IMG/VR virus record: IMGVR_UViG_3300002131_000176
Span: 38,285-102,284 of that record
DNA from: a virus
Length of the DNA stretch: 64,000 nucleotides
Strand: one strand, 5' to 3'
Shown: positions 35,640 to 43,797 of the stretch, piece by piece
How the letters are laid out: every line of letters begins with the position of its first letter
Position numbering within the stretch: position 1 is the stretch's first letter
Notes under the pieces: generated by a model
The model's database searches: none
What the model saw: only the letters and a program-made list of their open reading frames with translations
What the model was told of the DNA's origin: nothing
Program-made: the position numbers and the translations under genes

Positions 35640-36697
35640 AAATTGCCTTCTTAAATGACACGCATTGCGGAATACGCAACTCTTCTGATATCTTTCTTAA
35701 GAACCATGAAGACTTCTATGATAATGTGTTCTTTCCGTATTTGTTAGAAAATAACATTACGCAGATTATTCACTTAGGTGACTACTATGACCATCGTAAG
35801 TTTATTAACTTTAAAGCGATGCATCATAACCGTAGACACTTTCTTGAGCCATTGCGTAAACACGGTATTAAGATGGATATCATCCCTGGTAACCATGATA
35901 CCTATTATAAAAATACCAACGATCTAAACTCATTGAAAGAGCTCTTTGGCCATTTTATGAATGAGATTCATATCGTAATGGAACCAACAGTGCTTGAATA
36001 TGATAAGTTAAAAATCGGGCTGCTGCCATGGATTTGTGCAGATAACTATGACAAGTCAATGGAATTTATTCGTAACTGCGAGGCTGATATCCTTGGTGCT
36101 CACTTAGAGTTAAATGGCTTTGATCTAATGCGCGGTGTAAAAGCTACAGACGGCATGGATGCATCTTTGTTTAAAAAGTTTGAAATGGTTCTATCAGGCC
36201 ATTACCATACAAAGTCACAGAAGGATAATATCCATTATCTAGGCTCACAGCTAGAATATTTCTGGTCTGATGCTGGTGACCCAAAGTATTTCCATGTGTT
36301 AGACACTGATACTCGTGAGTTAACCGCTGTAAAAAATCCTACTACATTATTTGAAAAAGTAGTGTACGACGATAGCAAAATAGATTATAATACCTATGAC
36401 GTGACAAAATTTGATAATAAGTTTGTCAAGATTATTGTTAACAATAAGACCGACGCATTTATTTTTGATAGGTTTGTGGATAGAATTCAAGGACGACAAA
36501 TCCATGAGTTAAAAATTGCTGAAACATTTAATGAGTTTATCGGTGAAAATGTAAATGATGAAAATATCTCTTTCGAAGATACCGACGAACTCCTTAGCAG
36601 TTATGTTGAGGCAGTAGATACAGACTTAGATAAAGGCCGTATTAAAATGCAAATCAGCGAACTTATGGCTGAAGCGCAAACACTAGAAATTGCATGA
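35636..36697 (+). CDS. gp47: Recombination nuclease subunit gp47 (Mre11/SbcD-like)
   Basis: 353 residues (T4 339). Metallophosphoesterase motifs: NDTHCG near residue 7, HLGDYYDHR near 46, PGNHDTY near 83, LSGHYHTKS near 187. With gp46 it forms the end-resection complex that starts recombination-dependent replication. ATGA-coupled to both neighbours. Confidence 0.95.
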   Translation: MKIAFLNDTHCGIRNSSDIFLKNHEDFYDNVFFPYLLENNITQIIHLGDYYDHRKFINFKAMHHNRRHFLEPLRKHGIKMDIIPGNHDTYYKNTNDLNSLKELFGHFMNEIHIVMEPTVLEYDKLKIGLLPWICADNYDKSMEFIRNCEADILGAHLELNGFDLMRGVKATDGMDASLFKKFEMVLSGHYHTKSQKDNIHYLGSQLEYFWSDAGDPKYFHVLDTDTRELTAVKNPTTLFEKVVYDDSKIDYNTYDVTKFDNKFVKIIVNNKTDAFIFDRFVDRIQGRQIHELKIAETFNEFIGENVNDENISFEDTDELLSSYVEAVDTDLDKGRIKMQISELMAEAQTLEIA

Positions 36698-38433
36698 CCA
36701 TTAGATTTACACATATAAAATGGAAGAATTTTCTATCAACTGGGAATTCTTTTACTGAAATTGATTTAACGCGTAATAAATCTACATTAGTAGTTGGGCA
36801 GAATGGTGCTGGCAAATCAACAATGTTGGATGCTATCTCCTTCGGTCTCTTTGGTAAGCCACATCGGAACATTAACAAACCACAACTGGTTAATTCAGTA
36901 AATGGTAAGAATTGTGTCGTTGAGGTTGAGTTTACAATAGGCAGTAATAGCTTTAAAATTGTTAGGGGTATCTCTCCCGGTGTGTTTGAGATTTGGAAGA
37001 ACGACCAAATGCTCAATCAATCATCGCACTCTAAGGAATATCAGAAGATCCTAGAACAAAACATCCTTAAACTGAACCATAAATCGTTCCATCAAGTTGT
37101 GGTTCTAGGGTCTTCGTCTTTTATTCCATTCATGCAACTCCAGGCAGGACACAGACGTGATGTGATTGAAGACTTGTTAGGTATTAACATATTTTCAAAG
37201 ATGAATATTTTGTTGCGTGAGCAGACAAATACTTTAAAAGAAAATATTAGACAGACTAATTACGGGATTGATATTACAAAGACGCGGATTGAAGCCCAAG
37301 AAAAATACATTAAAGATGTACAGATACTTACGAATTCAAACATCGAAGCAAAACAATCTAAAATTCTATCGAATCAATCTTTAATTCAAGATCTTGTTGA
37401 CCAGAATGCAACATTGGCAGAATCAGTTGAAAATGATTTAACAGGAGCTCAGGCTAAAGCAGATAGCCTTACCGATAAGCAAAAGACTTTATTGGAATAC
37501 CAAGCTCAGTTTAAACAGCAAGTAGCAGCAGTAGCTAAAGATGCAAAATTTTATGAGGTTAATGACACGTGCCCGACATGCTCGCAAGATATTGGTGCAG
37601 ATCTAAGATCTGAAAAGCTAGAAGGTGCTAAGGCAAAAGCCAAAGAACTTAAGTCAGCCATGGACCTTGCCAATAAAGAATCAGCCAACATTGCAACTGC
37701 TTTAGAGTATGCGACTACAACGCTTTCTGAAATACAACAGTGGCAGCGTGATATGCTTGTGAATAATAAAGAAATTGCCAGGTTGCAAAATGAAATACGG
37801 GCTCTTGACGGCGAAATAAGCAGTTCAGATGTGGCAGACTTAAAAACTGCTAAAGAAGAACTTAGCAAGTACTGTAACGAAAAGAACGGCTATACGGAAC
37901 ATAAGTTAAGTCTCAATGAAGATTTATCTTATAATAATGTACTAGCTGAGATGCTAAAAGACACTGGCATTAAAACAAAAATTATTAAACAGTATTTGCC
38001 TGTTATCAATAAGCTTGTAAACCAGTACTTACAAATCCTTGATTTCTTTGTACACTTTGATCTTGATGAATCATTTCAAGAAACTATTCGTTCACGCCAC
38101 CGTGATGAATTTAGTTATGAATCGTTTTCTGAAGGTGAGAAACAGCGGATTGACCTTTCACTATTATTCACTTGGCGCCAGGTTGCTAAGATGAAAAATT
38201 CTATTGCAACTAACCTACTTATTCTAGATGAAACATTTGACTCGAGCCTTGATATTGACGGGGTGGAAAATCTACTTAAAATTTTATATACTCTCCCTGA
38301 CGATTCGAATATTTTTGTCATCTCTCACAAGGGGGAGATTCTAGACGGCAAGTTTGAAAACAAGATTGAATTTTATAAAGATAAGAACTTCAGTAAAATA
38401 AAAGGTTTACAAGAAGTCGAAACCGTGGTATAA
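36694..38433 (+). CDS. gp46: Recombination ATPase subunit gp46 (Rad50/SbcC-like)
   Basis: 579 residues (T4 560). Walker A GQNGAGKS at 35-42; coiled coils flank a zinc hook CPTC at 293-296; signature SEGEKQR near 482; Walker B LLILDE near 508. Partner of gp47. The coiled coil is short, as usual for phage Rad50 homologues. Confidence 0.95.
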   Translation: MTIRFTHIKWKNFLSTGNSFTEIDLTRNKSTLVVGQNGAGKSTMLDAISFGLFGKPHRNINKPQLVNSVNGKNCVVEVEFTIGSNSFKIVRGISPGVFEIWKNDQMLNQSSHSKEYQKILEQNILKLNHKSFHQVVVLGSSSFIPFMQLQAGHRRDVIEDLLGINIFSKMNILLREQTNTLKENIRQTNYGIDITKTRIEAQEKYIKDVQILTNSNIEAKQSKILSNQSLIQDLVDQNATLAESVENDLTGAQAKADSLTDKQKTLLEYQAQFKQQVAAVAKDAKFYEVNDTCPTCSQDIGADLRSEKLEGAKAKAKELKSAMDLANKESANIATALEYATTTLSEIQQWQRDMLVNNKEIARLQNEIRALDGEISSSDVADLKTAKEELSKYCNEKNGYTEHKLSLNEDLSYNNVLAEMLKDTGIKTKIIKQYLPVINKLVNQYLQILDFFVHFDLDESFQETIRSRHRDEFSYESFSEGEKQRIDLSLLFTWRQVAKMKNSIATNLLILDETFDSSLDIDGVENLLKILYTLPDDSNIFVISHKGEILDGKFENKIEFYKDKNFSKIKGLQEVETVV

Positions 38434-38434
38434 T
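38406..38434 (+). promoter_or_regulatory. Early-type promoter before gp45
   Basis: TTTACA (38406-38411), 17-base spacer, TGG-TATAAT (38429-38434). It overlaps the end of gp46 and gives the sliding clamp its own transcript. Confidence 0.7.
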
Positions 38435-38466
38435 ACACCATACACATTTTTTATGAGGAACCTATT

Positions 38467-39144
38467 ATGGAACTAAGCGACAGTACTCTTACGATTCTCA
38501 AGAACTTCTCTGGTATTAACCAGAATATAATGGTTCGAGAAGGCAACACACTTAAGACAATGTCTGAGGCACGTAACATCATGGCATCAGCAGATGTCAC
38601 GGAATCTTTTCCACAAGCATTTGGTGTCTATGACCTGAATGAATTCATCAGCGTCCTTGACCTGGTTGATAAGCCACAACTCAACTTTAATGAAGGTTAT
38701 GTTGTAGTCGGCGATACCGCTGGTAGATCTAAAGTTAAATACTTCTTCTCGCCTGAGGAAACCCTTACATCACCAAGTAAGGATATTAAAATGCCAGCGG
38801 CTGAAGTAACATTTGAACTTACTACTGACACACTTACAAAGCTAAAGCGAGCAGCATCGGCATTGGGGCACAGCGATGTTTCAATTACCGGTAAGAATGG
38901 TGTATTAAACTTTGCAGTAGTTGATAATGCTAATTCAACATCGAATACATATTCAATTGATGTTGATGGTACCTTTGACGCTGAAAAATCTTTTAACTTT
39001 ATTATGGGTATCAGCAATCTTAAAATCGTGCCTGGCGATTATGATGTTTCGATCTCTTCTAAACTTATTTCGCACTTTCAACACAAAAAACTTAATGTGC
39101 AGTACTGGATTGCACTAGAAAAATCATCTACATTTGGAGCTTAA
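38467..39144 (+). CDS. gp45: Sliding clamp gp45
   Basis: 225 residues (T4 228). Conserved-looking parts: LTILKNFSGINQNIMVREGN near residue 7, FGVYDLNEFISVLDL near 57, KYFFSPEETL near 92, and YDVSISSKLISHFQHK near 193. It is the processivity factor for gp43 and the late-transcription activator. TGAGGAAC ribosome site; own early promoter. Confidence 0.95.
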   Translation: MELSDSTLTILKNFSGINQNIMVREGNTLKTMSEARNIMASADVTESFPQAFGVYDLNEFISVLDLVDKPQLNFNEGYVVVGDTAGRSKVKYFFSPEETLTSPSKDIKMPAAEVTFELTTDTLTKLKRAASALGHSDVSITGKNGVLNFAVVDNANSTSNTYSIDVDGTFDAEKSFNFIMGISNLKIVPGDYDVSISSKLISHFQHKKLNVQYWIALEKSSTFGA

Positions 39145-39145
39145 C

Positions 39146-39349
39146 ATGACAGAAAAAACAACTCAAGAACAAATCAACGAAATTTCAAACCGTATCGGCC
39201 GTAGTACAGTTGCTGTGGTTGATGCTATCACTTCACGCGGTGGATTTAAAGGTGAAGAGCTATCGACTATCGGTCAACTGCGGGATCAATGCGTTCAGGT
39301 TATTCAACTGGTTGAACAACTTCAGCAAGACAAGGCCATGAATAGTTAA
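39146..39349 (+). CDS. Small helical protein between gp45 and gp44, hypothetical
   Basis: 67 residues from the ATG at 39146, preceded by TGGAG (39135-39139) at 6 bases; an in-frame TTG at 39134 would lie inside gp45. Helical: EQINEISNRIGRSTVAVVDAI and GQLRDQCVQVIQLVEQLQQD. No family recognised. T4 has rpbA near here, but I see no similarity. Confidence 0.5.
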   Translation: MTEKTTQEQINEISNRIGRSTVAVVDAITSRGGFKGEELSTIGQLRDQCVQVIQLVEQLQQDKAMNS

Positions 39350-39412
39350 TGTGTCAGATAATTGATCGAGTTAGTGTGAATAAATTTATTAAAGTATGGA
39401 GTAACTTGTCAA

Positions 39413-40351
39413 ATGTCTAATGAATTTCTATGGTGCGAAAAGTATCGGCCTAAAAAAATTAATGATACTATTCTGCCGCAACAGCTAAAGGACACCTTCA
39501 ATGCAATTGTCGCTAAAGGGGATTTACCTAATATGCTTTTTACTGGCACTGCTGGGCTGGGTAAAACCACTGTTGCTCGTGCTTTGTGCCAGTCTCTTGA
39601 CCTTGATTTTATTGTTATTAATGGCTCTGAAGATGGAAACATAGATACCTTACGAGGTAAAATCAAGCAGTTTGCATCCACTATTTCTCTGCAAGGTGGA
39701 TACAAGGTTGTAATTCTTGATGAGGCTGATTACTTGAATCCTCAATCTACTCAACCAGCACTTCGCGGGTTCATTGAAGAGTTCAGCCAGAATTGTAGGT
39801 TTATTCTTACTTGTAATTTTAAAAACCGAATCATTGAGCCTTTGCATTCTCGCTGCGGTGTTTATGAATTTAATACAACTAAGAAAGACCTAGCACAACT
39901 TGCGGCTCAGTTTATGAAACGCATGAAGTTTATCCTTGAGGAAGAAGGCGTAAGCTATGAAGAAATGGCAGTTGCAGACTTAATCATGAAGTTTGCTCCA
40001 GACTGGCGTCGTGTTATTAATGAGTGCCAACGGTATTCGTTGTCTGGTTTTATTGATTCTGGTGTCACTAAAAACTTAACTAATGATAACTATGATACTT
40101 TGTTAAAGCTTATAAAGGATAAGGACTTTAAAAAAATGCGTTCGTGGGTTGCCAATAATATTGACACCGATGCTTCTGTTATTTTTAGAGCCATTTACGA
40201 CAGAGCTACTGCCCGCGTGAAACCGGAATCATTGCCCCAGTTAATTTTAATTCTGGCCGACTATCAATATAAAAATTCCTTTGTAGCTGACCATGAACTA
40301 AACGTAGTTGCGTGTATGACAGAAATCATGGCCAACGTTGAGTTTATCTAG
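39413..40351 (+). CDS. gp44: Clamp loader large subunit gp44
   Basis: 312 residues (T4 319). FLWCEKYRPKKI at the start, Walker A GTAGLGKT at 45-52, DEAD-type box VVILDEAD near 103, sensor SRC motif (LHSRCGVYEF) near 145. AAA+ ATPase that loads gp45 together with gp62. Here three genes separate it from gp62. Confidence 0.95.
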   Translation: MSNEFLWCEKYRPKKINDTILPQQLKDTFNAIVAKGDLPNMLFTGTAGLGKTTVARALCQSLDLDFIVINGSEDGNIDTLRGKIKQFASTISLQGGYKVVILDEADYLNPQSTQPALRGFIEEFSQNCRFILTCNFKNRIIEPLHSRCGVYEFNTTKKDLAQLAAQFMKRMKFILEEEGVSYEEMAVADLIMKFAPDWRRVINECQRYSLSGFIDSGVTKNLTNDNYDTLLKLIKDKDFKKMRSWVANNIDTDASVIFRAIYDRATARVKPESLPQLILILADYQYKNSFVADHELNVVACMTEIMANVEFI

Positions 40352-40383
40352 CGTGCCAAAACGTTTTATATTATAGATATATC

Positions 40384-40809
40384 ATGACTGAAAAACAACC
40401 TAAATACTATTACGTACAGTTACCTGACGTAATAGCAAAAAAACAATTCTCTAACCATACTAGATTGCTTGCAGCTAATCTAATGGATAATCCGTATATG
40501 AGTGTTGGTAACTATCTTACCAACCTATCAGATGTTGATTTGGATTATATGTCAGGACTTACTGAAGTAGTAGACACTGATCCAAAATTGCAAGAGCTGA
40601 TTATTATAACTCTTATGCTATTGCAAGCAGAAGGCACTATTGTGACGTGTGAAGATGATGTGATTGACCACTTGTCATCATTTAAAATGATGATTGCTGG
40701 CGCAGCGTTAGGACGAAAAGGATATATAAAGGTTAACTATGAAAATTTATCATTTAATGATGACATGTCAGATTTGATAGTATTTGAAAAACTTAATGAG
40801 GAAGATTAA
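40384..40809 (+). CDS. Conserved hypothetical protein in the clamp-loader operon
   Basis: 141 residues, mostly helical, starting MTEKQPKYYYVQLPDVIAKKQF. The central segment LQELIIITLMLLQAEGTIV is hydrophobic but interrupted by charges, so not a convincing membrane helix. It follows gp44 by 32 bases. It is not gp62, which is recognisable at 41627. No family recognised. Confidence 0.5.
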   Translation: MTEKQPKYYYVQLPDVIAKKQFSNHTRLLAANLMDNPYMSVGNYLTNLSDVDLDYMSGLTEVVDTDPKLQELIIITLMLLQAEGTIVTCEDDVIDHLSSFKMMIAGAALGRKGYIKVNYENLSFNDDMSDLIVFEKLNEED

Positions 40810-40810
40810 A

Positions 40811-41194
40811 ATGTTTAAACAACTAAAAGCACTATGGAACTCACTTTTCGGTAAAGACACTGAGACCGATTACAGTAAGGAAGCACCATATAAACTTGAG
40901 CCAACCGGTGAGGTTGTGGCAGAAACCCCTGCTGAGGAACCGGTTATAGTTCAACCGCCTCCACTTCCAACAGACCCAGTTAGTTATTGGCCCTTTCCCA
41001 GCGCACCACCACACGAAGCTAATAAGCCTATTAAGGAAAGAAAGAAACGTAACCCACCAAAGGTTGCCGCTGTTACCACACCAAAGGTCCCAGCTGAATC
41101 TGTAAAGAAAACACCCAAGGAAATTGCGGCAGAACGACGTAAAGCCGCGGCAGCCGCTGATCGTAATAGAGCTAAAGGTAAGAAAACAAAATAA
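40811..41194 (+). CDS. Pro/Ala/Lys-rich low-complexity protein
   Basis: 127 residues from the ATG at 40811, 1 base after the previous stop. An N-terminal amphipathic helix (MFKQLKALWNSLFGKD) is followed by an acidic-proline segment (PAEEPVIVQPPPLPTDP) and a very basic C-terminus (RRKAAAAADRNRAKGKKTK). It looks intrinsically disordered and may bind nucleic acid through the tail. No family recognised. Confidence 0.5.
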   Translation: MFKQLKALWNSLFGKDTETDYSKEAPYKLEPTGEVVAETPAEEPVIVQPPPLPTDPVSYWPFPSAPPHEANKPIKERKKRNPPKVAAVTTPKVPAESVKKTPKEIAAERRKAAAAADRNRAKGKKTK

Positions 41195-41204
41195 AAACTA
41201 TATT

Positions 41205-41630
41205 ATGAAAATTGGTCTTACTGCATCTACATTTGACTTACTTCACGCCGGTCATATTGCTATGCTGAGAGAAGCTAAATCTACTTGTGATTACTTAATA
41301 TGTGCATTGCAGGTAGATCCTAGCTTGGATCGTACAGAGAAAAATGCTCCGGTTCAAAGCATTGTTGAGCGCCAAGTCCAACTTGATGCTGTTAAATATG
41401 TAGACGAAGTAGTAGTATATTGTACAGAATCAGATTTACTTGATATAATAAACATGTATCCTATTAATGTACGGATACTTGGAGAAGAATACCGCCAAAA
41501 AGATTTCACGGGTAAAGATGAATGTCGTAACCGTGGCATCGAACTATATTTTAATAAACGTGACCACCGATTTTCATCTAGTGACTTGCGCAAACGCGTC
41601 GCTACCAAAGAATTGGAAAATAAATTATGA
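41205..41630 (+). CDS. Cytidylyltransferase-like nucleotidyltransferase (TagD type)
   Basis: 141 residues from the ATG at 41205. The HxGH motif (DLLHAGHIAML, H14-H17) and the C-terminal RFSSSDLR (122-129, the ISSTxLR equivalent) mark the glycerol-3-phosphate cytidylyltransferase-type family. It should activate a small phosphorylated substrate with CTP. Its ATGA overlap with gp62 places it inside the clamp-loader operon, unlike T4. The substrate is unknown; a role in supplying a precursor for DNA or surface modification is possible. Confidence 0.75.
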   Translation: MKIGLTASTFDLLHAGHIAMLREAKSTCDYLICALQVDPSLDRTEKNAPVQSIVERQVQLDAVKYVDEVVVYCTESDLLDIINMYPINVRILGEEYRQKDFTGKDECRNRGIELYFNKRDHRFSSSDLRKRVATKELENKL

Positions 41631-42004
41631 ATCCATTTGAGTTTGTAAATGCTATTAACTATAGCAAAGAAAACCTAATAACAGATAATATAACTGAGAA
41701 AGCTTATAATGGTTATATGATCAATAGGTCATTATCTTACTTTCCAGACACCGTCCTTGCTGCTAATGAAATGAATGTCAATCACCAGCTTGACAAAAAA
41801 ATGCAATTTGATTTTTTGATAAATATCATTAGAAAACGAAAGCGCTTTTCAAAATGGGAAAAGAAAAAAGCTGACGGTGATGTGGATGTTATCAAAGAGT
41901 ATTATGGTTATAACGATTTAAAAGCTCGTCAAGTACTTAGCCTTCTATCACCTGAACAATTAGAACAACTATATAAAAAGGTGAACAAAGGTGGAAGAAA
42001 GTAA
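41627..42004 (+). CDS. gp62: Clamp loader small subunit gp62
   Basis: 125 residues (T4 187). The central INRSLSYFPDTVLAANEMN, then LINIIRKRKRFSKWEK, aligns with T4 gp62 (..NALSQFPECMPAVYAMN.. and ..RGKRYGKWAK..). Position before regA is canonical. Short at both ends relative to T4, as in cyanophages. Confidence 0.85.
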   Translation: MNPFEFVNAINYSKENLITDNITEKAYNGYMINRSLSYFPDTVLAANEMNVNHQLDKKMQFDFLINIIRKRKRFSKWEKKKADGDVDVIKEYYGYNDLKARQVLSLLSPEQLEQLYKKVNKGGRK

Positions 42005-42029
42005 TTTGATTGAATGGACACCCAACTCA

Positions 42030-42407
42030 ATGTTGGAGGTTGCCTTGAATGAGCCAGATGATTTTTTAAAGATCCGGGAAACCCTAACTCGTATAGGCGT
42101 AGCATCTCGTAAAGACAAGAAATTGTATCAGTCTTGTCACATCTTACACAAACAAGGACGATATTTTATTGTACACTTTAAAGAGTTGTTTTTGCTTGAC
42201 GGTAAAAAATCAAATCTTGAAGAAAACGATATTGCTAGGCGTAATACGGTAGCAGTATTAATGAGCGATTGGGGCCTTCTTAGCATTGATAACGTGGCTA
42301 ATGCGCACCCTACGGCGCCAATGCGCCAGATTAAGATTATTCCTTATAAAGAAAAAAATGATTGGGAACTTTGCCCGAAATATAATATCGGTAATAAGAT
42401 GCCATAA
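42030..42407 (+). CDS. regA: Translational repressor RegA
   Basis: 125 residues from the ATG at 42030 (T4 122). I chose this start because LEVALNEPDDFLKIRETLTRIG then aligns with the T4 N-terminus; an in-frame GTG at 41991 would add 13 residues. KKLYQSCHILHKQGRYFIVHFKE is the diagnostic block. RegA binds AU-rich start regions of early mRNAs, including clamp-loader messages. Confidence 0.9.
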   Translation: MLEVALNEPDDFLKIRETLTRIGVASRKDKKLYQSCHILHKQGRYFIVHFKELFLLDGKKSNLEENDIARRNTVAVLMSDWGLLSIDNVANAHPTAPMRQIKIIPYKEKNDWELCPKYNIGNKMP

Positions 42408-42504
42408 TGATCCCACCTTAGGGCCGTTGTAATGCAAACGGTAAAAAAGCATTCGAACAATTGGACTGGCACTCGTTAGTTGTCCCTGTATAAAGTAAGC
42501 AGGA
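42408..42504 (+). other. Structured spacer after regA
   Basis: No gene of convincing length. A small hairpin CCGTT/AACGG with 8-base loop lies at 42424-42441, and a longer imperfect one (GGAC...GTCC) near 42463-42485. It could be the 3' end of the regA message or a small RNA. No tRNA cloverleaf fits. Confidence 0.3.
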
Positions 42505-42512
42505 TATAAATA
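42505..42512 (+). promoter_or_regulatory. T4-type late promoter box before hsp20
   Basis: Exact TATAAATA with expected start near 42518, where a 5' hairpin begins. Confidence 0.7.
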
Positions 42513-42516
42513 GAAT

Positions 42517-42539
42517 TGGATGCCGAATACTCGGGTCCA
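42517..42539 (+). promoter_or_regulatory. 5' hairpin in the hsp20 leader
   Basis: TGGA pairs with TCCA and CCGA with TCGG, with a 4-base loop (ATAC) and a small internal loop. It sits at the predicted 5' end of the late hsp20 transcript and may protect the message. The hsp20 ribosome site (TTAGGAGGTC) is 25-30 bases further on and not obviously sequestered. Confidence 0.45.
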
Positions 42540-42575
42540 TAACTACAACCTTGCTTTTATTAGGAGGTCATAATC

Positions 42576-43061
42576 ATGACACATTTTAAGTTGCCGCGCT
42601 CAGCGTTTATTGGCTTTGATAACATCTTTGATGAGTTGGATAAATTATCCAATCAATCAACGGGTGATAATTATCCGCCACATAATATCCTTAAACTTAC
42701 CGATAACAAATATGCAATTGAACTTGCTGTTGTAGGGTTCAAAGAGAGCGATCTCGAGCTCAATCAACAGGATGGTATTTTGCACGTCACAGGTGATAAG
42801 TCCAGTAAATATTTACCGACTGATTACTTGCATCGGGGAATTTCAGGAAGATCCTTCAAGCGTTCCTTTCGACTGTCTGAACACGTAGAAGTAAAAGGAG
42901 CTAATCTAAGGGACGGACTGCTTGTCATTGAACTAGAAAGAGTCATCCCAGTCGAAAAGCGTCCACGTACGATTCCTATTAATCAATTCGTGGAGAACAC
43001 ACATGACACAAATCAAAAAAATCCTCAGTTTCTTTCAGAAAATGGGACTCAGCATGCTTGA
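42576..43061 (+). CDS. hsp20: Small heat-shock protein Hsp20 (IbpA-like)
   Basis: 161 residues. The alpha-crystallin domain spans roughly 35-130: YPPHNILKLTDNKYAIELAVVGFKESDLELNQQDGILHVTG, then HRGISGRSFKRSFRLSEHVEV and an IPV-type pattern (VIPVEKRPRTIPI) for oligomer contacts. Hsp20 genes are a regular feature of cyanophage-like T4 phages and probably help virion assembly or protect proteins late in infection. It has a strong AGGAGGT ribosome site and its own late promoter. Confidence 0.9.
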   Translation: MTHFKLPRSAFIGFDNIFDELDKLSNQSTGDNYPPHNILKLTDNKYAIELAVVGFKESDLELNQQDGILHVTGDKSSKYLPTDYLHRGISGRSFKRSFRLSEHVEVKGANLRDGLLVIELERVIPVEKRPRTIPINQFVENTHDTNQKNPQFLSENGTQHA

Positions 43062-43185
43062 CAGCATGATTAAAGCCCGCCAACGACAGGTCGAAGCCTA
43101 TTTGGCCCGCTCTGTTGATCTGGCTGACTTGGAGAGACGTCAGAGAGAAATTCAAAAAGCCGGTGTCGGCCAATTGAAGTATTAA
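43003..43185 (+). CDS. Small DUF3563-like protein
   Basis: 60 residues, overlapping the hsp20 end by 59 bases in another frame. The second half QVEAYLARSVDLADLERRQREIQKAG resembles DUF3563-type short proteins (EAYLAxSxDLADLERRxRxIE), which I associate with Burkholderiales. Helical with no membrane segment. If the resemblance is right it is a host-derived gene; function unknown. Confidence 0.55.
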   Translation: MTQIKKILSFFQKMGLSMLDSMIKARQRQVEAYLARSVDLADLERRQREIQKAGVGQLKY

Positions 43186-43270
43186 TATATAATATTATGA
43201 GTTGAGGAGCATCTCATACAAAACAAAAGCTCCGCCGTTCACTTAACACAACACACATAGGAGAACTAAT

Positions 43271-43486
43271 ATGTTCACACCCAACTTTTACATCGATCAG
43301 TTTCAAGCAACAAAGAAAATTGTTGCAGATCAAATCTTCAAAGACCAACCTGAGTTACAAGAAGTAGCAGTCAAGTTTATTGATACACAAACAGCGTTTG
43401 CCAAAATGCTTGTCGATAACACCGTTACCGTTAACAAATTGTTTTGGGACAAGGCAACTGCTTTGTCTCCTGCCAAAGTTAAATAA
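43271..43486 (+). CDS. Small helical protein, possibly phasin-like (a)
   Basis: 71 residues with a TAGGAGAAC ribosome site. Two amphipathic helices (IDQFQATKKIVADQIF and VAVKFIDTQTAFAKMLVDNTVTVNKLF) give a phasin-like look, but the family signature is not strong. It forms a pair with the next gene. Function unknown. Confidence 0.45.
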   Translation: MFTPNFYIDQFQATKKIVADQIFKDQPELQEVAVKFIDTQTAFAKMLVDNTVTVNKLFWDKATALSPAKVK

Positions 43487-43497
43487 TGGAGAATATT

Positions 43498-43719
43498 ATG
43501 AGTAATAAAAACCCCTTCGAGATTCGTACAGAAATGCTTCAAATGGCAAAAGATTATATGGACAAACAATGGGAGATGAATTATTTTTTCACTCAACAAA
43601 TGTTTGATCAAGGTAAGAAATCTGCCGAAGAGATGCAAGCAGCATTGACCCTATATTCAACTGAAGACTTAATGAAGAAGGCAGCAGAAATGTATACCTT
43701 CGTCTCTAAAAAAGATTAA
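43498..43719 (+). CDS. Small helical protein, possibly phasin-like (b)
   Basis: 73 residues from the ATG at 43498, because GGAG at 43488-43491 is correctly spaced; the ATG at 43486 overlaps the previous stop and lacks a ribosome site. Amphipathic helices NPFEIRTEMLQMAKDYMDKQWEMN and FDQGKKSAEEMQAALTLY. Similar short proteins occur in marine T4-like phages. A strong terminator follows. Confidence 0.5.
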   Translation: MSNKNPFEIRTEMLQMAKDYMDKQWEMNYFFTQQMFDQGKKSAEEMQAALTLYSTEDLMKKAAEMYTFVSKKD

Positions 43720-43725
43720 GCACAA

Positions 43726-43741
43726 AGGGCCTTCGGGCCCT
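43726..43741 (+). terminator. UUCG tetraloop hairpin
   Basis: Perfect 6-bp stem AGGGCC/GGCCCT closed by TTCG, one of the most stable RNA hairpins, followed by a T-rich stretch. It separates the late hsp20 unit from the next early promoter. Confidence 0.75.
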
Positions 43742-43742
43742 A

Positions 43743-43771
43743 TTTACATTATATTGTTTTTGTGATATAAT
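43743..43771 (+). promoter_or_regulatory. Early-type promoter
   Basis: TTTACA (43743-43748), 17 bases, TGA-TATAAT (43766-43771), directly after the terminator. Confidence 0.7.
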
Positions 43772-43797
43772 ATACAATTAAATTATAGAGTGAAAAA

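Noticed and set aside
40384-40809. Calling this gene gp62
   Set aside because: It follows gp44, where gp62 is expected, but the protein at 41627 aligns with T4 gp62 and is followed by regA.
42408-42504. Possible tRNA (contains TTCGAAC)
   Set aside because: No 5-bp stem surrounds the TTCGAAC loop and no acceptor or anticodon arms can be drawn.
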